Source of the DNA: an uncultured Dialister sp.
Lineage (GTDB): Bacteria > Bacillota > Negativicutes > Veillonellales > Dialisteraceae
Assembly (NCBI GenBank): GCA_934216155.1
Contig: CAKQBK010000057.1
Location: forward strand, 1 to 17,837
Direction: 5' to 3'
DNA length: 17,837 bases
Below, piece by piece: positions 7,234-14,532 of the stretch. The translations under genes and the position numbers were made by a program. The notes under the pieces are model-generated. The model saw only the letters and a program-made list of their open reading frames with translations. It was not told the origin of the DNA and made no database searches. The first letter of the stretch is position 1. Each line of letters starts with the position of its first letter.

Positions 7234-8249
7234 GATGGCGTCCCTCCTAAAGCGTGAATGATTTGTTTTCGTCCCGATAAAGCAGCGCGAGGAACGTTCT
7301 CTTTGGCGCACCAAATGGTGGGACGAAGCGGGGCGGCGATCACCGGCGACGGATTTCCTGTGAGATAACAAATCGGAAGCGAGGGGGACAAGTGACAGTT
7401 TTTCAAAGCTCCCTCTCCGCCCTGTTTCAAGAAAGAAGAAATGGAAGTATTCCATTCCGATTCACTCCGAATGAACGTATCTACAGGAACCCCTTTGTCA
7501 GTGACCCAAACAAAATGAAAGGCCATGTGAGAAGCAATGAGGGCCAGTCCGGCGGAATACAGTGCATCACCAATGGTATCTCGCTCTTCTGGATCGGTGG
7601 CATAGTCAGCGGCCAGAGCGATTTTGGCCTGGTCGGCTGGGGCAGAATCACGGACGTATACCTCGTCACGGCGGGCGGTGATTTTCCAATTGATCAGGTG
7701 CGGATTGTCGCCAGGCTTGTATTCCGTGGCACCGAAATATTCCACTTCGTCACTGTGGGCGGCTCGGAGCAGGCTGTGGAGAATCTGCGGCACCTGCCCT
7801 ATGCGCTTGGGAAGCACCACCATGGTGCCGGTGGATATTTCTTCCCTGTAATGAAATAGACCAAAGAAATCGGTCCAGGAAAGGGTGGCCTTTCCTAATG
7901 ACAGGCGGCCGCAGTGGGAAAGGGATTTCTCAAAAACGAAATCCAAAGTAGTTGCTTTTTCTTCATAGGAATCATATTCTTCTTTGCCTAAAAAAGCGGT
8001 TAAAGAAGAGAAAAAAGAAATCCAGGGACTCTTGGCAGAAAGAACGATTTCTACCTGGGTGTCCCGCGTGGCCGATACCGGATAAAAGACTTGGGCTGAT
8101 ACCTTTCGTTGCCATATTTTCCCCAGTCCCCAGGAAAGACAAGGGAGCAGCAGGAAAATCACGGCCAAAAGAAAAGCACCGTATAAGTCGTAAAGAATCA
8201 TAAGCAGTATGGCTATGAGAGCGATACATATATAATAGAAATATTTCAT
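7230..8249 (-). CDS. DUF58 domain protein
   Basis: A 339-residue protein with two hydrophobic segments near the N-terminus (~5-40), a beta-rich middle containing DFFGLF (~127-132), and the DUF58 signature at ~175-194: TEYKPGDNPHLINWKITARR (family pattern REYxxGDxxRxINWkatAR). The C-terminal part resembles the vWA-like fold expected for the family, but no complete MIDAS was identified. A GAGG lies about 7 nt before the ATG. It overlaps the transglutaminase start by 4 bp, so the two are translationally coupled. It probably partners with the MoxR ATPase encoded upstream, although 327 bp of repeat DNA separates the two genes. Confidence 0.9.
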   Translation of the reverse strand: MKYFYYICIALIAILLMILYDLYGAFLLAVIFLLLPCLSWGLGKIWQRKVSAQVFYPVSATRDTQVEIVLSAKSPWISFFSSLTAFLGKEEYDSYEEKATTLDFVFEKSLSHCGRLSLGKATLSWTDFFGLFHYREEISTGTMVVLPKRIGQVPQILHSLLRAAHSDEVEYFGATEYKPGDNPHLINWKITARRDEVYVRDSAPADQAKIALAADYATDPEERDTIGDALYSAGLALIASHMAFHFVWVTDKGVPVDTFIRSESEWNTSISSFLKQGGEGALKNCHLSPSLPICYLTGNPSPVIAAPLRPTIWCAKENVPRAALSGRKQIIHALGGTPS

Positions 8250-8292
8250 AGTAGACCTCTAGCGGTGGTACGGATTGAGATAGATGGAGCGG

Positions 8293-8578
8293 AAGGTTCT
8301 GGTAGAGTTGTTATGGATGGAGGCAGTAGAGCTAATACCGTTGTACTATGGGGGTTAAGGTTTATGCTCCGTGTTCATCAGTAACAAATGATCGGTTTTG
8401 AAAGTGTCATTGGTTTAAGGTTTAAATGTAGAATATCAAACCTTAAACCTTAAACCTTAAACCCTCGAGGCAAACAGATTTCATAAAAGCGAATGAAAGA
8501 CCCGCCACTAGTTAGAACCTTTTGATAGCGATGGTATCAAGATGAAACTCCAACGAAATCCCTGCCATCCAGAACCTT
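8293..8578. repeat. Nested inverted repeat inside the moxR-DUF58 cluster
   Basis: The outer arms AAGGTTCTGG (8293-8302) and CCAGAACCTT (8569-8578) are exact inverse complements. The inner arms are GGTTTAAGGTTTAAA (8412-8426) and three AAACCTT plus one AAACCCT (8438-8465). The right outer arm reaches into the 3' end of moxR. No promoter or terminator with a T run was recognised in this gap. Confidence 0.8.
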
Positions 8579-9512
8579 ATCCCAATTCCGGCAGCGGAAT
8601 TGATCCTATGATTTCACCAAGCACCGATTCCGCTGTTTTCCCTGCGAAGCGGGCGTCTCCTGTGAGGGAGAGGCGGTGGGAGAGGGTATAGGGGGCTACG
8701 GCGATCACGTCGTCCGGGGTGGCGTAGGTGCGGCCTTCCATGAGGGCGTGGGATTTGGTCATCGCTGCCAAGGCCATGGTACCGCGGGGAGAAATACCCA
8801 GGGCTACATCGGGATGATTTCTAGAAGCTGAGGCGATGTCGACCATGTAAGTGTACACGCTGTCTTCTACATGGACAGCAGCGGCTTCTTGGCGGAGAGC
8901 AAGCAGCGTTTCTGGTGTCACTACAGGAGACAGGGATTCTGCCATGCTGCGACGTTCGCCTTTTAGAATTTCTATTTCATTTTCCTTAGATGGATAGCCT
9001 ACGGTGATGCGAATCATGAAACGGTCTGTCTGGGATTCTGGCAGTTCTTGTGTACCGGAAGAGCCGAAAGGATTCTGGGTAGCCATGACGATGAATGGTT
9101 GGGGTACCGCGTAGGTTTTTCCGTCCACAGAGAGCTTTCCTTCCTGCATGACTTCCAAGAGGGCTGATTGGGTTTTCGGAGATGCACGATTGATTTCGTC
9201 GGCCAGGAAAAAATTGGTCATCGCACTGCCTGGCATGTAACGGAAGGTACCAGAATTTTTATCATACATGGAAAATCCTGTGATGTCCGAAGGCAGCACA
9301 TCCGGGGTGAACTGCATGCGTTTGTAATCCAGGCCCAGCACATGGGTGAATGCCACCGCAATGGTGGTTTTCCCCACGCCGGGAATGTCGTCAATCAAAA
9401 TGTGTCCGCCGGACAGAATGGCTGTCAGGATATGTTTCAGTACATCTTCCTTGCCCAGCACCGCTTTTCCTGTTTCAGCCAAAATGGCATCTATGGTTTC
9501 TTTGGTATTCAT
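8577..9512 (-). CDS. MoxR-family AAA+ ATPase
   Basis: A 311-residue cytoplasmic ATPase of normal MoxR length. Visible motifs: Walker A GVGKTT (45-50), Walker B FFLADE (101-106), sensor 1 in ATQNP (Asn147), Arg164 in ESQTDRF as likely arginine finger, and sensor 2 in GISPRG (Arg243). MoxR proteins are thought to act as chaperone-like ATPases for vWA/DUF58 partners and are commonly encoded with a DUF58 protein and a transglutaminase, as here. AAGGAG precedes the ATG by 5 nt. The upstream region is AT-rich, but I could not settle on a promoter. The gene is the first of its cluster, and its repeat-filled 3' spacer is unusual for this normally compact operon. Confidence 0.93.
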   Translation of the reverse strand: MNTKETIDAILAETGKAVLGKEDVLKHILTAILSGGHILIDDIPGVGKTTIAVAFTHVLGLDYKRMQFTPDVLPSDITGFSMYDKNSGTFRYMPGSAMTNFFLADEINRASPKTQSALLEVMQEGKLSVDGKTYAVPQPFIVMATQNPFGSSGTQELPESQTDRFMIRITVGYPSKENEIEILKGERRSMAESLSPVVTPETLLALRQEAAAVHVEDSVYTYMVDIASASRNHPDVALGISPRGTMALAAMTKSHALMEGRTYATPDDVIAVAPYTLSHRLSLTGDARFAGKTAESVLGEIIGSIPLPELG

Positions 9513-9572
9513 GTGGTCTCCTTGTGATATGGTTTGTTTGCGTCAATTCGCCACAGTACGTTTAGAGGTGAC

Positions 9573-9630
9573 AGGTTACAAAGGATTCTCAGGTTTCTCA
9601 GGTTTCTCGAATGAGCTGAAAACGCTAGTA
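9573..9630 (+). repeat. Left half and core of a split 9-bp mirrored element
   Basis: Four 9-bp units (AGGTTACAA, AGGATTCTC, then AGGTTTCTC twice) lead into GAATGAGCT and AACGCTAG, matching the left arm and core of the copy at 12876. The right half is found 133 bp further on. Confidence 0.75.
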
Positions 9631-9763
9631 TATCCCATCACCTTTATAACCTTTTGATTGTAGCTCTCAGCAAACTGATTCATTATAAAATACTATTTTG
9701 AATAAGCTATTCATAATAAATATTATACAACTCATGGGAAGAGGGAGTGTTGAAACGCAAAAC

Positions 9764-9822
9764 GGCACATTCGAGGAACCTGAGCAACGTGAGAAACCTG
9801 ATAACCCTTCGTAACCTGTTAC
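9764..9822 (+). repeat. Right half of the split 9-bp mirrored element
   Basis: GGCACATTCGAGGAACC is followed by TGAGCAACG, TGAGAAACC and further degenerate units, ending GTAACCTGTTAC. It complements the half at 9573-9630. Between them lie 133 bp of AT-rich sequence. Confidence 0.75.
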
Positions 9823-9883
9823 CTCTATCATATGACCACCAGCTGCCACGAACGCTTAAAGAAATATTTTCGATAAAATGTTC

Positions 9884-9911
9884 TTGCATTTTTCGAAAAC
9901 TATGATATACT
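9884..9911 (+). promoter_or_regulatory. Promoter of the structured RNA
   Basis: TTGCAT (9884-9889), a 16-bp spacer and TATACT (9906-9911) with TGA just upstream, an extended -10. The predicted start is about 9918, just before the first helix. Confidence 0.7.
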
Positions 9912-9917
9912 ACAAAT

Positions 9918-10191
9918 AAGCGAAGTGGAAGCCCCTGTGGAGGGATCCCAGAAAAATACACAGGACCGTGGAAGCTGCAGTTCGCTACCAATGGTGAATA
10001 CCATAAGCGCGCCGGGAAGTACAACTCCCGTCCAGAGGTGAAGAAAATGAAAACGATTTTCTTCCTTGTACAACCAAATATGACATTGCTTATGCAATTC
10101 CCTTTCGGATAAGAATCCGCACCGGAGAAAAGGTATATACAAATGAAAATTTGTATGACGGCGATACCTCTTCTTCGCGTGCGGATTTTTT
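9918..10191 (+). ncRNA. Structured non-coding RNA (~275 nt), family not recognised
   Basis: The stretch has its own promoter, several hairpins and a terminator, with no ORF carrying a ribosome binding site. Visible helices: GCGAA/TTCGC (9920/9981) enclosing CCTGTG/CACAGG (9934/9959); ATGGT/ACCAT (9991/10000); CGGGA/TCCCG (10013/10026); AAGAAAAT/ATTTTCTT (10041/10056) with an AGG/CCT base; ATTGC/GCAAT (10085/10094); and a long 3' hairpin from 10115. I looked for hallmarks of RNase P RNA, tmRNA, SRP RNA, T-box and the common riboswitches and did not see them. A divergent 6S RNA or an undescribed sRNA is possible. The next gene on this strand starts about 680 nt later, so it looks independent rather than a leader. 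Confidence 0.65.
10115..10191 (+). terminator. Long bulged terminator hairpin of the structured RNA
   Basis: ATCCGCAC (10115-10122) pairs with GTGCGGAT (10179-10186), then CGGAGAA with TTCTTCG, AGGTAT with ATACCT, and ATACAAAT with ATTTGTAT capped by a GAAA tetraloop. A 7-nt bulge GACGGCG (10157-10163) sits on the 3' side. Six T end it (10186-10191). A competing small hairpin, CGGAT/ATCCG (10106/10115), would use part of the 5' arm. Confidence 0.8.
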
Positions 10192-10212
10192 GTCATTTGC
10201 TTCGCAAAAGGC

Positions 10213-10275
10213 AGTGAGGAATTAGGAATGAGGAGGGAGGAGTGGTGGTAGCGGCCCACAATTCATATAGGGCCT
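10213..10275 (+). repeat. AGTGAGG-heptamer hairpin element, copy D
   Basis: Heptamers AGTGAGG, AATTAGG, AATGAGG and AGGGAGG lead to GGTGGTA and a shorter stem GGCCC/GGGCC (10253-10257 with 10270-10274). It follows the structured RNA terminator by 22 bp. The stem differs from the other copies on both sides at once, keeping pairing. Confidence 0.8.
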
Positions 10276-10393
10276 ATCTTGGTAGTAAATGGAAAAGGCG
10301 AAAATAGGCAAAAGCGTTTTTCTATGAGACACTAGAGGGAGACGCACATTTCTACTGTGTTATTTGGTAGGTCCATCAGGATAGCCCTTATCC

Positions 10394-10430
10394 ACCGCTC
10401 CGCGGTCCCCCTTCTCCAATGGAGAAGGCT
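10394..10430. repeat. Double hairpin repeat
   Basis: ACCGC/GCGGT (10394-10406, 3-nt loop) is followed at once by CCTTCTCC/GGAGAAGG (10410-10428, 3-nt loop). From memory, very similar tandem hairpins (CTTATCCACCGC...) are dispersed in many gut Firmicutes, so this is probably a genome-wide repeat. Confidence 0.6.
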
Positions 10431-10561
10431 TTACATTTTTCATGGAATCATTCTCCTACTTTACCGTACGCATCATAAACCGCAAACCGTGAAACCAATC
10501 CCTAGTCACTCCTAATGTTGATAAGTTAAGCGAAACATAGGATGATTTCTACTGACGCAAA

Positions 10562-10659
10562 GGTTACTTAGGTTTCTCACGTTTCTCGAATGAGCTAATG
10601 ATGCTAGCGTCTATTGGCACATTCGGGGAACCTGAGAATCCTTAGAAACTTGAGCAAAC
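10562..10659. repeat. 9-bp mirrored repeat element, compact copy
   Basis: Three left units (GGTTACTTA, GGTTTCTCA, CGTTTCTCG) are followed by a 35-bp core starting AATGAGCTAATGATGCTAGC, then four inverse units ending TGAGCAAAC. Core and right flank match the copy at 12876-13002, which has five units per arm. Confidence 0.88.
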
Positions 10660-10773
10660 TATCACCACTAGCAGAATCACACTTACTAACGCAAACCCTT
10701 AACACTTTGCCCTCAAATACCCCGCACTCCCATTTGCAAGAACTTATTATCTCTATTCTATTCATTTCTTTCA

Positions 10774-10782
10774 TGCTATGAT
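10774..10782 (+). promoter_or_regulatory. Possible extended -10 promoter of the sigma-4-like gene
   Basis: TGC is followed by TATGAT (10777-10782), an extended -10 pattern about 90 nt before the GTG start. The -35 region is poor, so this is tentative. Confidence 0.3.
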
Positions 10783-10872
10783 AAGTACAAGATAAAATAT
10801 AGAGAAATAAGAAATGTTGTTCGTAATATGCAAATCTGTAACGGGATAGTAAACAAGCAAAGGAGAATCATT

Positions 10873-12870
10873 GTGGATAAGAAGGAAATGTGGGACCAGT
10901 GTGTTCCCGTCAAGGTAGTCCAGTGGGATGATTTGAAAGACAATGATTTTATGAGCAAGTGGGCGGTGCCCAAAGCAGCGGCCAAAAAGGAAGCAGAAGT
11001 GGTAGAGGATTTATCTATAGATAAGTTGGGGACCACTTTATATATTTACAATTTATTCTGTCGTCACCGGCTTGACACAGTGAAAGACATCCTGGCATTC
11101 ACCAATGAAGAATGGTGGCACAAAGGCGGGGTGGGGCAGAAATGTTGGCCTGAATTGGAGCGGGTGCTGAATACCCTCCGAGAATACAGAAATGTCAGAT
11201 TCAAGGACCTTCCTATCGATTCGCCTTTCTGGGATGTGATGATTTCTTTTGATACCCCTTTGACCCACATTCGCCTGCTGCCGTTGAACTTCAGTCGCCG
11301 GCTGGAAAAAGCGGGCGTGATCACCTTGGATGATATGCTGCACCTGCGTTCCGATTCTTGGGACAATATGAGAGGCATTGACAAATGGAACAAACGGGAT
11401 TATTTGGCTGATGCCAAGGGATACGATTGGGATTTGCATCACTCCATGGAGCGAAGATTGTACTTGGTCTACGAAGGTCATTTAGGGGAACCTTGGGTGC
11501 AATCTCTGATTTCCTTATGCGACACCAGCCATGTCACTTACCAAACGCTGCTGAGTGTGCTGCAAAAGACAGGATATCCACGGGACGAAAAGATACGGGA
11601 CATTTTCTGGTCCGATGCAGAGGGTCGCAAGCTCATGGCAGCGCGGGTACTGACCGCCTTGGAAGAGCAGGAATTTGATGGCCTCTCCGAAGAAGAACTG
11701 TTGGCGTCCTTCCCTGCTGGCCTGGGAGATGCCAAAGCACTGGCGGGGCTGCTTAAGGAATTGGTGGATCAAAACGAAATTTTTATGGAAAGAAATCTGT
11801 ATTTCCGCCGCTATCTTGCTATTTCTGATTTTATCCAACGTCGCTTCGATGGCATTACCAGACAATCCATGGAGTGTCGATTGCAAGGATTAACCATGGG
11901 AGAGACCGGTCAGAAACTGGGAATCACCAAAGAGCGCGTTCGTCAGCTGCAGGTTAAAGTGATGCCAAAAATACCGCTGGTAGAAGAAATGCGATTCATG
12001 GCCCAGAAAGTGACCTATGAAGGGCTGACCGATGACGACTTTGCCTATGTTTTCCAAGTACCGGAAGAAACGGCTCATTTCCTGTCTCTTTTCACCGATG
12101 AAGAAACCGAGTCGGCGCAAAAGGATTTGAGACTGGAAGCTTTGGAACAAGTGGCAACCGATGACAGTCTTCTGGAAAATATCCGGGAAAGAGCCAAGGA
12201 ACGGATGGAAAACCTTCCCGTAAAGTTAGAAATAAAAGACGAAAAGGCACCCAAAACGAAGGCCAAACTATTTTCTTCTCTGCTTCCTCAGATGGCTGCC
12301 GATTACATTACCTATGAAGAATTGATTCAAACATATAATCAGTATATTTCTGAAAAATTCCCAGGGAAAGAGAAGCAGCTTTCGGTAAATGAATTCTTCA
12401 TCACCAAAGCAGCAGCTACCTTACCTGATGTGCTGACTTCGGCAGATAAACGGCTGCGTTTTTATCCCATCGAAGACCATGACTATGCGCCTATGTTCTA
12501 TGAACTCCATTTGGCACAATACGAAGGCTTGGAAATCAGTTCGAAAAAAATTTTTGTGGACCATCCGGACTTGATGGAAGAGTATGACATTCGGAACTAT
12601 CAGGAATTGCATAACTTTTTCAAGAAATGGCAGATCATTGAGAAAAAACAGGACAAGAAATACTTGCCCGCTGATATGGTGATGGCCCGGGTGCCTACGA
12701 TTCGCTTCGGAAAGACCGATCGGACAAAACAAGTGAACCGTTTGATAGAAAAATATCATCCCTCTACCCAAGCAGAACTGGTTCGTCTCATTACCAAAGA
12801 ATACGGCATCAATTCCGGTAGCATCTTCGCTTATCATTGGCTGGATGGGACAGTTTTTGAAAAGAAATAG
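10873..12870 (+). CDS. Large protein with RpoA-CTD-like and sigma-70 region-4-like domains
   Basis: A 665-residue soluble protein. Residues ~50-103 (FCRHRLDTVKDILAF ... GVGQKCWPELERVL) and ~131-188 (LPLNFSRRLEKAG, then ITLDDMLHL) both resemble the helix-hairpin-helix fold of the RNA polymerase alpha C-terminal domain. Residues ~325-360 contain LTMGETGQKLGITKERVRQL, a sigma region-4 helix-turn-helix. No sigma region 2 is visible, so it should not melt a promoter by itself. The C-terminal 300 residues are helical and unassigned. The start is GTG at 10873 with AAAGGAG 7 nt upstream; an in-frame ATG at 10828 lacks this. It may bind RNA polymerase and DNA as a transcription regulator (inference). 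It is monocistronic, with a 9-bp mirrored repeat starting six bases after the stop. Confidence 0.75.
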   Translation: MDKKEMWDQCVPVKVVQWDDLKDNDFMSKWAVPKAAAKKEAEVVEDLSIDKLGTTLYIYNLFCRHRLDTVKDILAFTNEEWWHKGGVGQKCWPELERVLNTLREYRNVRFKDLPIDSPFWDVMISFDTPLTHIRLLPLNFSRRLEKAGVITLDDMLHLRSDSWDNMRGIDKWNKRDYLADAKGYDWDLHHSMERRLYLVYEGHLGEPWVQSLISLCDTSHVTYQTLLSVLQKTGYPRDEKIRDIFWSDAEGRKLMAARVLTALEEQEFDGLSEEELLASFPAGLGDAKALAGLLKELVDQNEIFMERNLYFRRYLAISDFIQRRFDGITRQSMECRLQGLTMGETGQKLGITKERVRQLQVKVMPKIPLVEEMRFMAQKVTYEGLTDDDFAYVFQVPEETAHFLSLFTDEETESAQKDLRLEALEQVATDDSLLENIRERAKERMENLPVKLEIKDEKAPKTKAKLFSSLLPQMAADYITYEELIQTYNQYISEKFPGKEKQLSVNEFFITKAAATLPDVLTSADKRLRFYPIEDHDYAPMFYELHLAQYEGLEISSKKIFVDHPDLMEEYDIRNYQELHNFFKKWQIIEKKQDKKYLPADMVMARVPTIRFGKTDRTKQVNRLIEKYHPSTQAELVRLITKEYGINSGSIFAYHWLDGTVFEKK

Positions 12871-12875
12871 GGACG

Positions 12876-13002
12876 GGTTGCTTAGGTTACTCAGGCTACT
12901 TAGGTTTCTCACGTTTTTCGAATGAGCTAATGACGCTAGCGTCTATCGGCACATTCGGAGAACCTGAGCAACCTGAGAACCCTTAGAAACTTGAGTAACC
13001 TG
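12876..13002. repeat. 9-bp mirrored repeat element, fullest copy
   Basis: The left arm has five 9-bp units: GGTTGCTTA, GGTTACTCA, GGCTACTTA, GGTTTCTCA, CGTTTTTCG. The core 12921-12955 contains the perfect palindrome GACGCTAGCGTC, flanked by AATGAGC and GGCACATT. The right arm has five inverse units, read as CGGAGAACC, TGAGCAACC, TGAGAACCC, TTAGAAACT, TGAGTAACC. It starts six bases after the stop codon of the sigma-4-like gene and ends about 60 bp before the tRNA promoter. Confidence 0.93.
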
Positions 13003-13063
13003 TTATTTCTAACAGAATCATGCTATCTAACGCAAAACCTTCATGTAACAACAGGGCTATATA

Positions 13064-13092
13064 TTGACAACCAGCGCAAAAATCCCTATAAT
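13064..13092 (+). promoter_or_regulatory. Perfect consensus promoter of tRNA-Ser
   Basis: TTGACA (13064-13069), exactly 17 bp, then TATAAT (13087-13092). Predicted start near 13099, about six bases before the mature tRNA. Confidence 0.93.
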
Positions 13093-13104
13093 TATATTCA
13101 TTAT

Positions 13105-13194
13105 GGAAGGGTGTCCGAGCGGTTGAAGGAGGCGGTCTTGAAAACCGTTAACTTCGTGAGAGGTTCATGGGTTCGAATCCCATCCCTTCCGCCA
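13105..13194 (+). tRNA. tRNA-Ser (anticodon UGA)
   Basis: The acceptor stem GGAAGGG (13105-13111) pairs with 13184-13190, followed by discriminator G and encoded CCA. The anticodon stem-loop CGGTCTTGAAAACCG gives loop CTTGAAA and anticodon TGA, reading UCA (and UCG/UCU depending on modification). The T-loop GGTTCGAATCC is canonical. The 90-nt length with an extended variable arm (around AACTTCGTGAGAGGTT) is typical of class II serine tRNAs. A perfect promoter precedes it and a strong terminator follows within 10 bp, so it is transcribed alone. Confidence 0.97.
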
Positions 13195-13203
13195 TGAATA
13201 GTT

Positions 13204-13228
13204 GCCGCGGCTATGCCGCGGCTTTTTT
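13204..13228 (+). terminator. Terminator of tRNA-Ser
   Basis: GCCGCGGC, a TAT loop, GCCGCGGC and six T. This is an all-GC 8-bp stem with a tight loop. Confidence 0.93.
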
Positions 13229-13232
13229 GTAT

Positions 13233-13366
13233 CTAGGAATTAGGGATTAGTAGCTGGTGATTAGGGATTAGGGAATGTGTGGGGATAACCATCATCGGTC
13301 GAAATGACGCTAGTCTTTTATACCATAAACTTAATCCCTAGGGCCTAGCTACTAATCCCTGGTCAC
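13233..13366. repeat. ATTAGGG-heptamer mirrored element
   Basis: The left arm (13233-13273) reads in 7-bp steps: ATTAGGG, ATTAGTA, GCTGGTG, ATTAGGG, ATTAGGG. The right arm (13331-13366) is its inverse, with CTAGCTACTAATCCCT. The core carries GGTCGAAATGACG (13297-13309). It fills the gap between the tRNA terminator and the YitT ribosome binding site, so any promoter of that gene lies inside the repeat. Confidence 0.88.
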
Positions 13367-13383
13367 TCAAAAAAGGAGATCCT

Positions 13384-14238
13384 ATGTCATTGCATATACA
13401 AAATATAGAACTCTGGAAAATCTGTCGCAAGCTCATGGGGCTCACCGTGGGTGCTATGATTTATTCTGCGGGCTTGAATCTATTTCTCATTCCAAACCAC
13501 GTCATTGATGGTGGTGTCACCGGTATTTCCCTTTTGGTACAAGAACTGACGGGGATTCCCTTCAGCGTGCTGATTATCCTTTTGAACCTGCCTTTCTTCT
13601 ACGTGGGCTATCGCCGGTTGGGGCTGCCTCTGGCGGCTTCGTCCACCTATGCCATTGTGGTGTTGTCTCTGTGTTCGTCTTATTTCGAATCCATGAAACC
13701 TGCCACCAGCGATCCGTTTTTATCCACCATATTCGGTGGCATCATCATCGGGATTGGCGTAGGGATTGTGATCAAAAGCGGCGGTTCCACCGATGGCACG
13801 GAAATATTGGCTATTTGGCTGGATAATAAATCCGCCTTTTCCGTTGGGGAAATCATTATGTTCTTCAACCTCTTCATTCTAGGGGCGGCCGGCTTTATCT
13901 TCAACTGGAATAGTGCCATGTATTCTCTCATTACCTATTTCATCTGCTCTCGCATGATCGATGCGGTTTCTACCGGTCTGGATTCTTCCAAAGGGGTCTT
14001 CATTGTTACCACTGCTTATGATGATGTAGCCGATGCCATTGTGCACGACATGCATCACGCTGTCACCCGTCTCCACGGACAGGGAGGCTTCCTGAAAGAT
14101 GACAAAGACGTGCTGTACTGCGTAGTGAGCCGCTTGGAAGTGACGAAACTGAAACAAGTGGTCCATCGCATCGATGGCGCTGCCTTTCTTTCCGTCTTTG
14201 ACGTGCAGGAAGTACAAGGCGGGCTTGTTAAGCGGTGA
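13384..14238 (+). CDS. YitT family membrane protein (DUF161/DUF2179)
   Basis: A 284-residue protein with the standard YitT layout and length. The N-terminal ~195 residues form about five or six hydrophobic segments with conserved patches ASGLNLFLIPNHVIDGGVTG-like near the first helix and KSGGSTDGTEI (~140). The C-terminal ~85 residues, from about SKGVFIVT, form a DUF2179 cytoplasmic domain (AVTRLHGQGGFLKDDKDVLYCVVSRLEVTKLK). The family is abundant and often paralogous in Firmicutes; its function is not firmly known, with transport or small-molecule sensing suggested. AAGGAG lies 5 nt before the ATG. It is a single gene that converges on the exonuclease operon across a bidirectional terminator. 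Confidence 0.93.
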   Translation: MSLHIQNIELWKICRKLMGLTVGAMIYSAGLNLFLIPNHVIDGGVTGISLLVQELTGIPFSVLIILLNLPFFYVGYRRLGLPLAASSTYAIVVLSLCSSYFESMKPATSDPFLSTIFGGIIIGIGVGIVIKSGGSTDGTEILAIWLDNKSAFSVGEIIMFFNLFILGAAGFIFNWNSAMYSLITYFICSRMIDAVSTGLDSSKGVFIVTTAYDDVADAIVHDMHHAVTRLHGQGGFLKDDKDVLYCVVSRLEVTKLKQVVHRIDGAAFLSVFDVQEVQGGLVKR

Positions 14239-14360
14239 CTTCGGATATTCTCATTGGTCATTCAAAGGTTACTATTCTGCAGACTCCTATATCTTCATTA
14301 GTCATTTAAATGGCCTATCAAAAGGTTATTAATCTATTAATTTCAATAGAATAACAAATA

Positions 14361-14435
14361 AAAAATACCGTTATCACCAAGGTTATAAAAGGAAATGGCA
14401 TAACCCTTTATAACCTTGATGGTAGCGGTATTTTT
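14361..14435. terminator. Long bidirectional terminator hairpin
   Basis: Two 32-nt arms (14361-14392 and 14404-14435) pair at 28 positions around an 11-nt loop, with A and T runs at the ends. The four imperfect positions are split: two become G-U pairs when read on one strand and the other two when read on the other strand. It sits between the convergent YitT gene and the exonuclease operon. Confidence 0.88.
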
Positions 14436-14532
14436 CTTTGTTCAAAATCGGAATCAGTAGGATAATAACCCTTTGACAAACCTTTTGCATGGCTCATGAG
14501 AATAGCGAAATTAGCAGCATGATAACCTTTTA

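Larger units (their letters stand above)
9513..10872. other. 1.36-kb region without protein genes
   Basis: No credible coding sequence was found. The region holds a split copy of the 9-bp repeat family (9573-9822), a structured RNA gene (9918-10191), an AGTGAGG element (10213-10275), a double hairpin (10394-10430), a further 9-bp mirrored element (10562-10659) and the leader of the sigma-4-like gene. Confidence 0.7.

Noticed and set aside
7234..7455. N-terminal extension of the transglutaminase-like protein
   Set aside because: It lies entirely inside DUF58 in another frame, and the ATGA overlap with GGAGGG gives a clear start at 7233.
9918..10191. RNase P RNA, tmRNA, SRP RNA, T-box or a common riboswitch
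   Set aside because: The hallmark sequences I know for these (for example GAGGAAAGTCC, GGTGGNACCGCG, an encoded CCA end) were not seen; 6S remains open.
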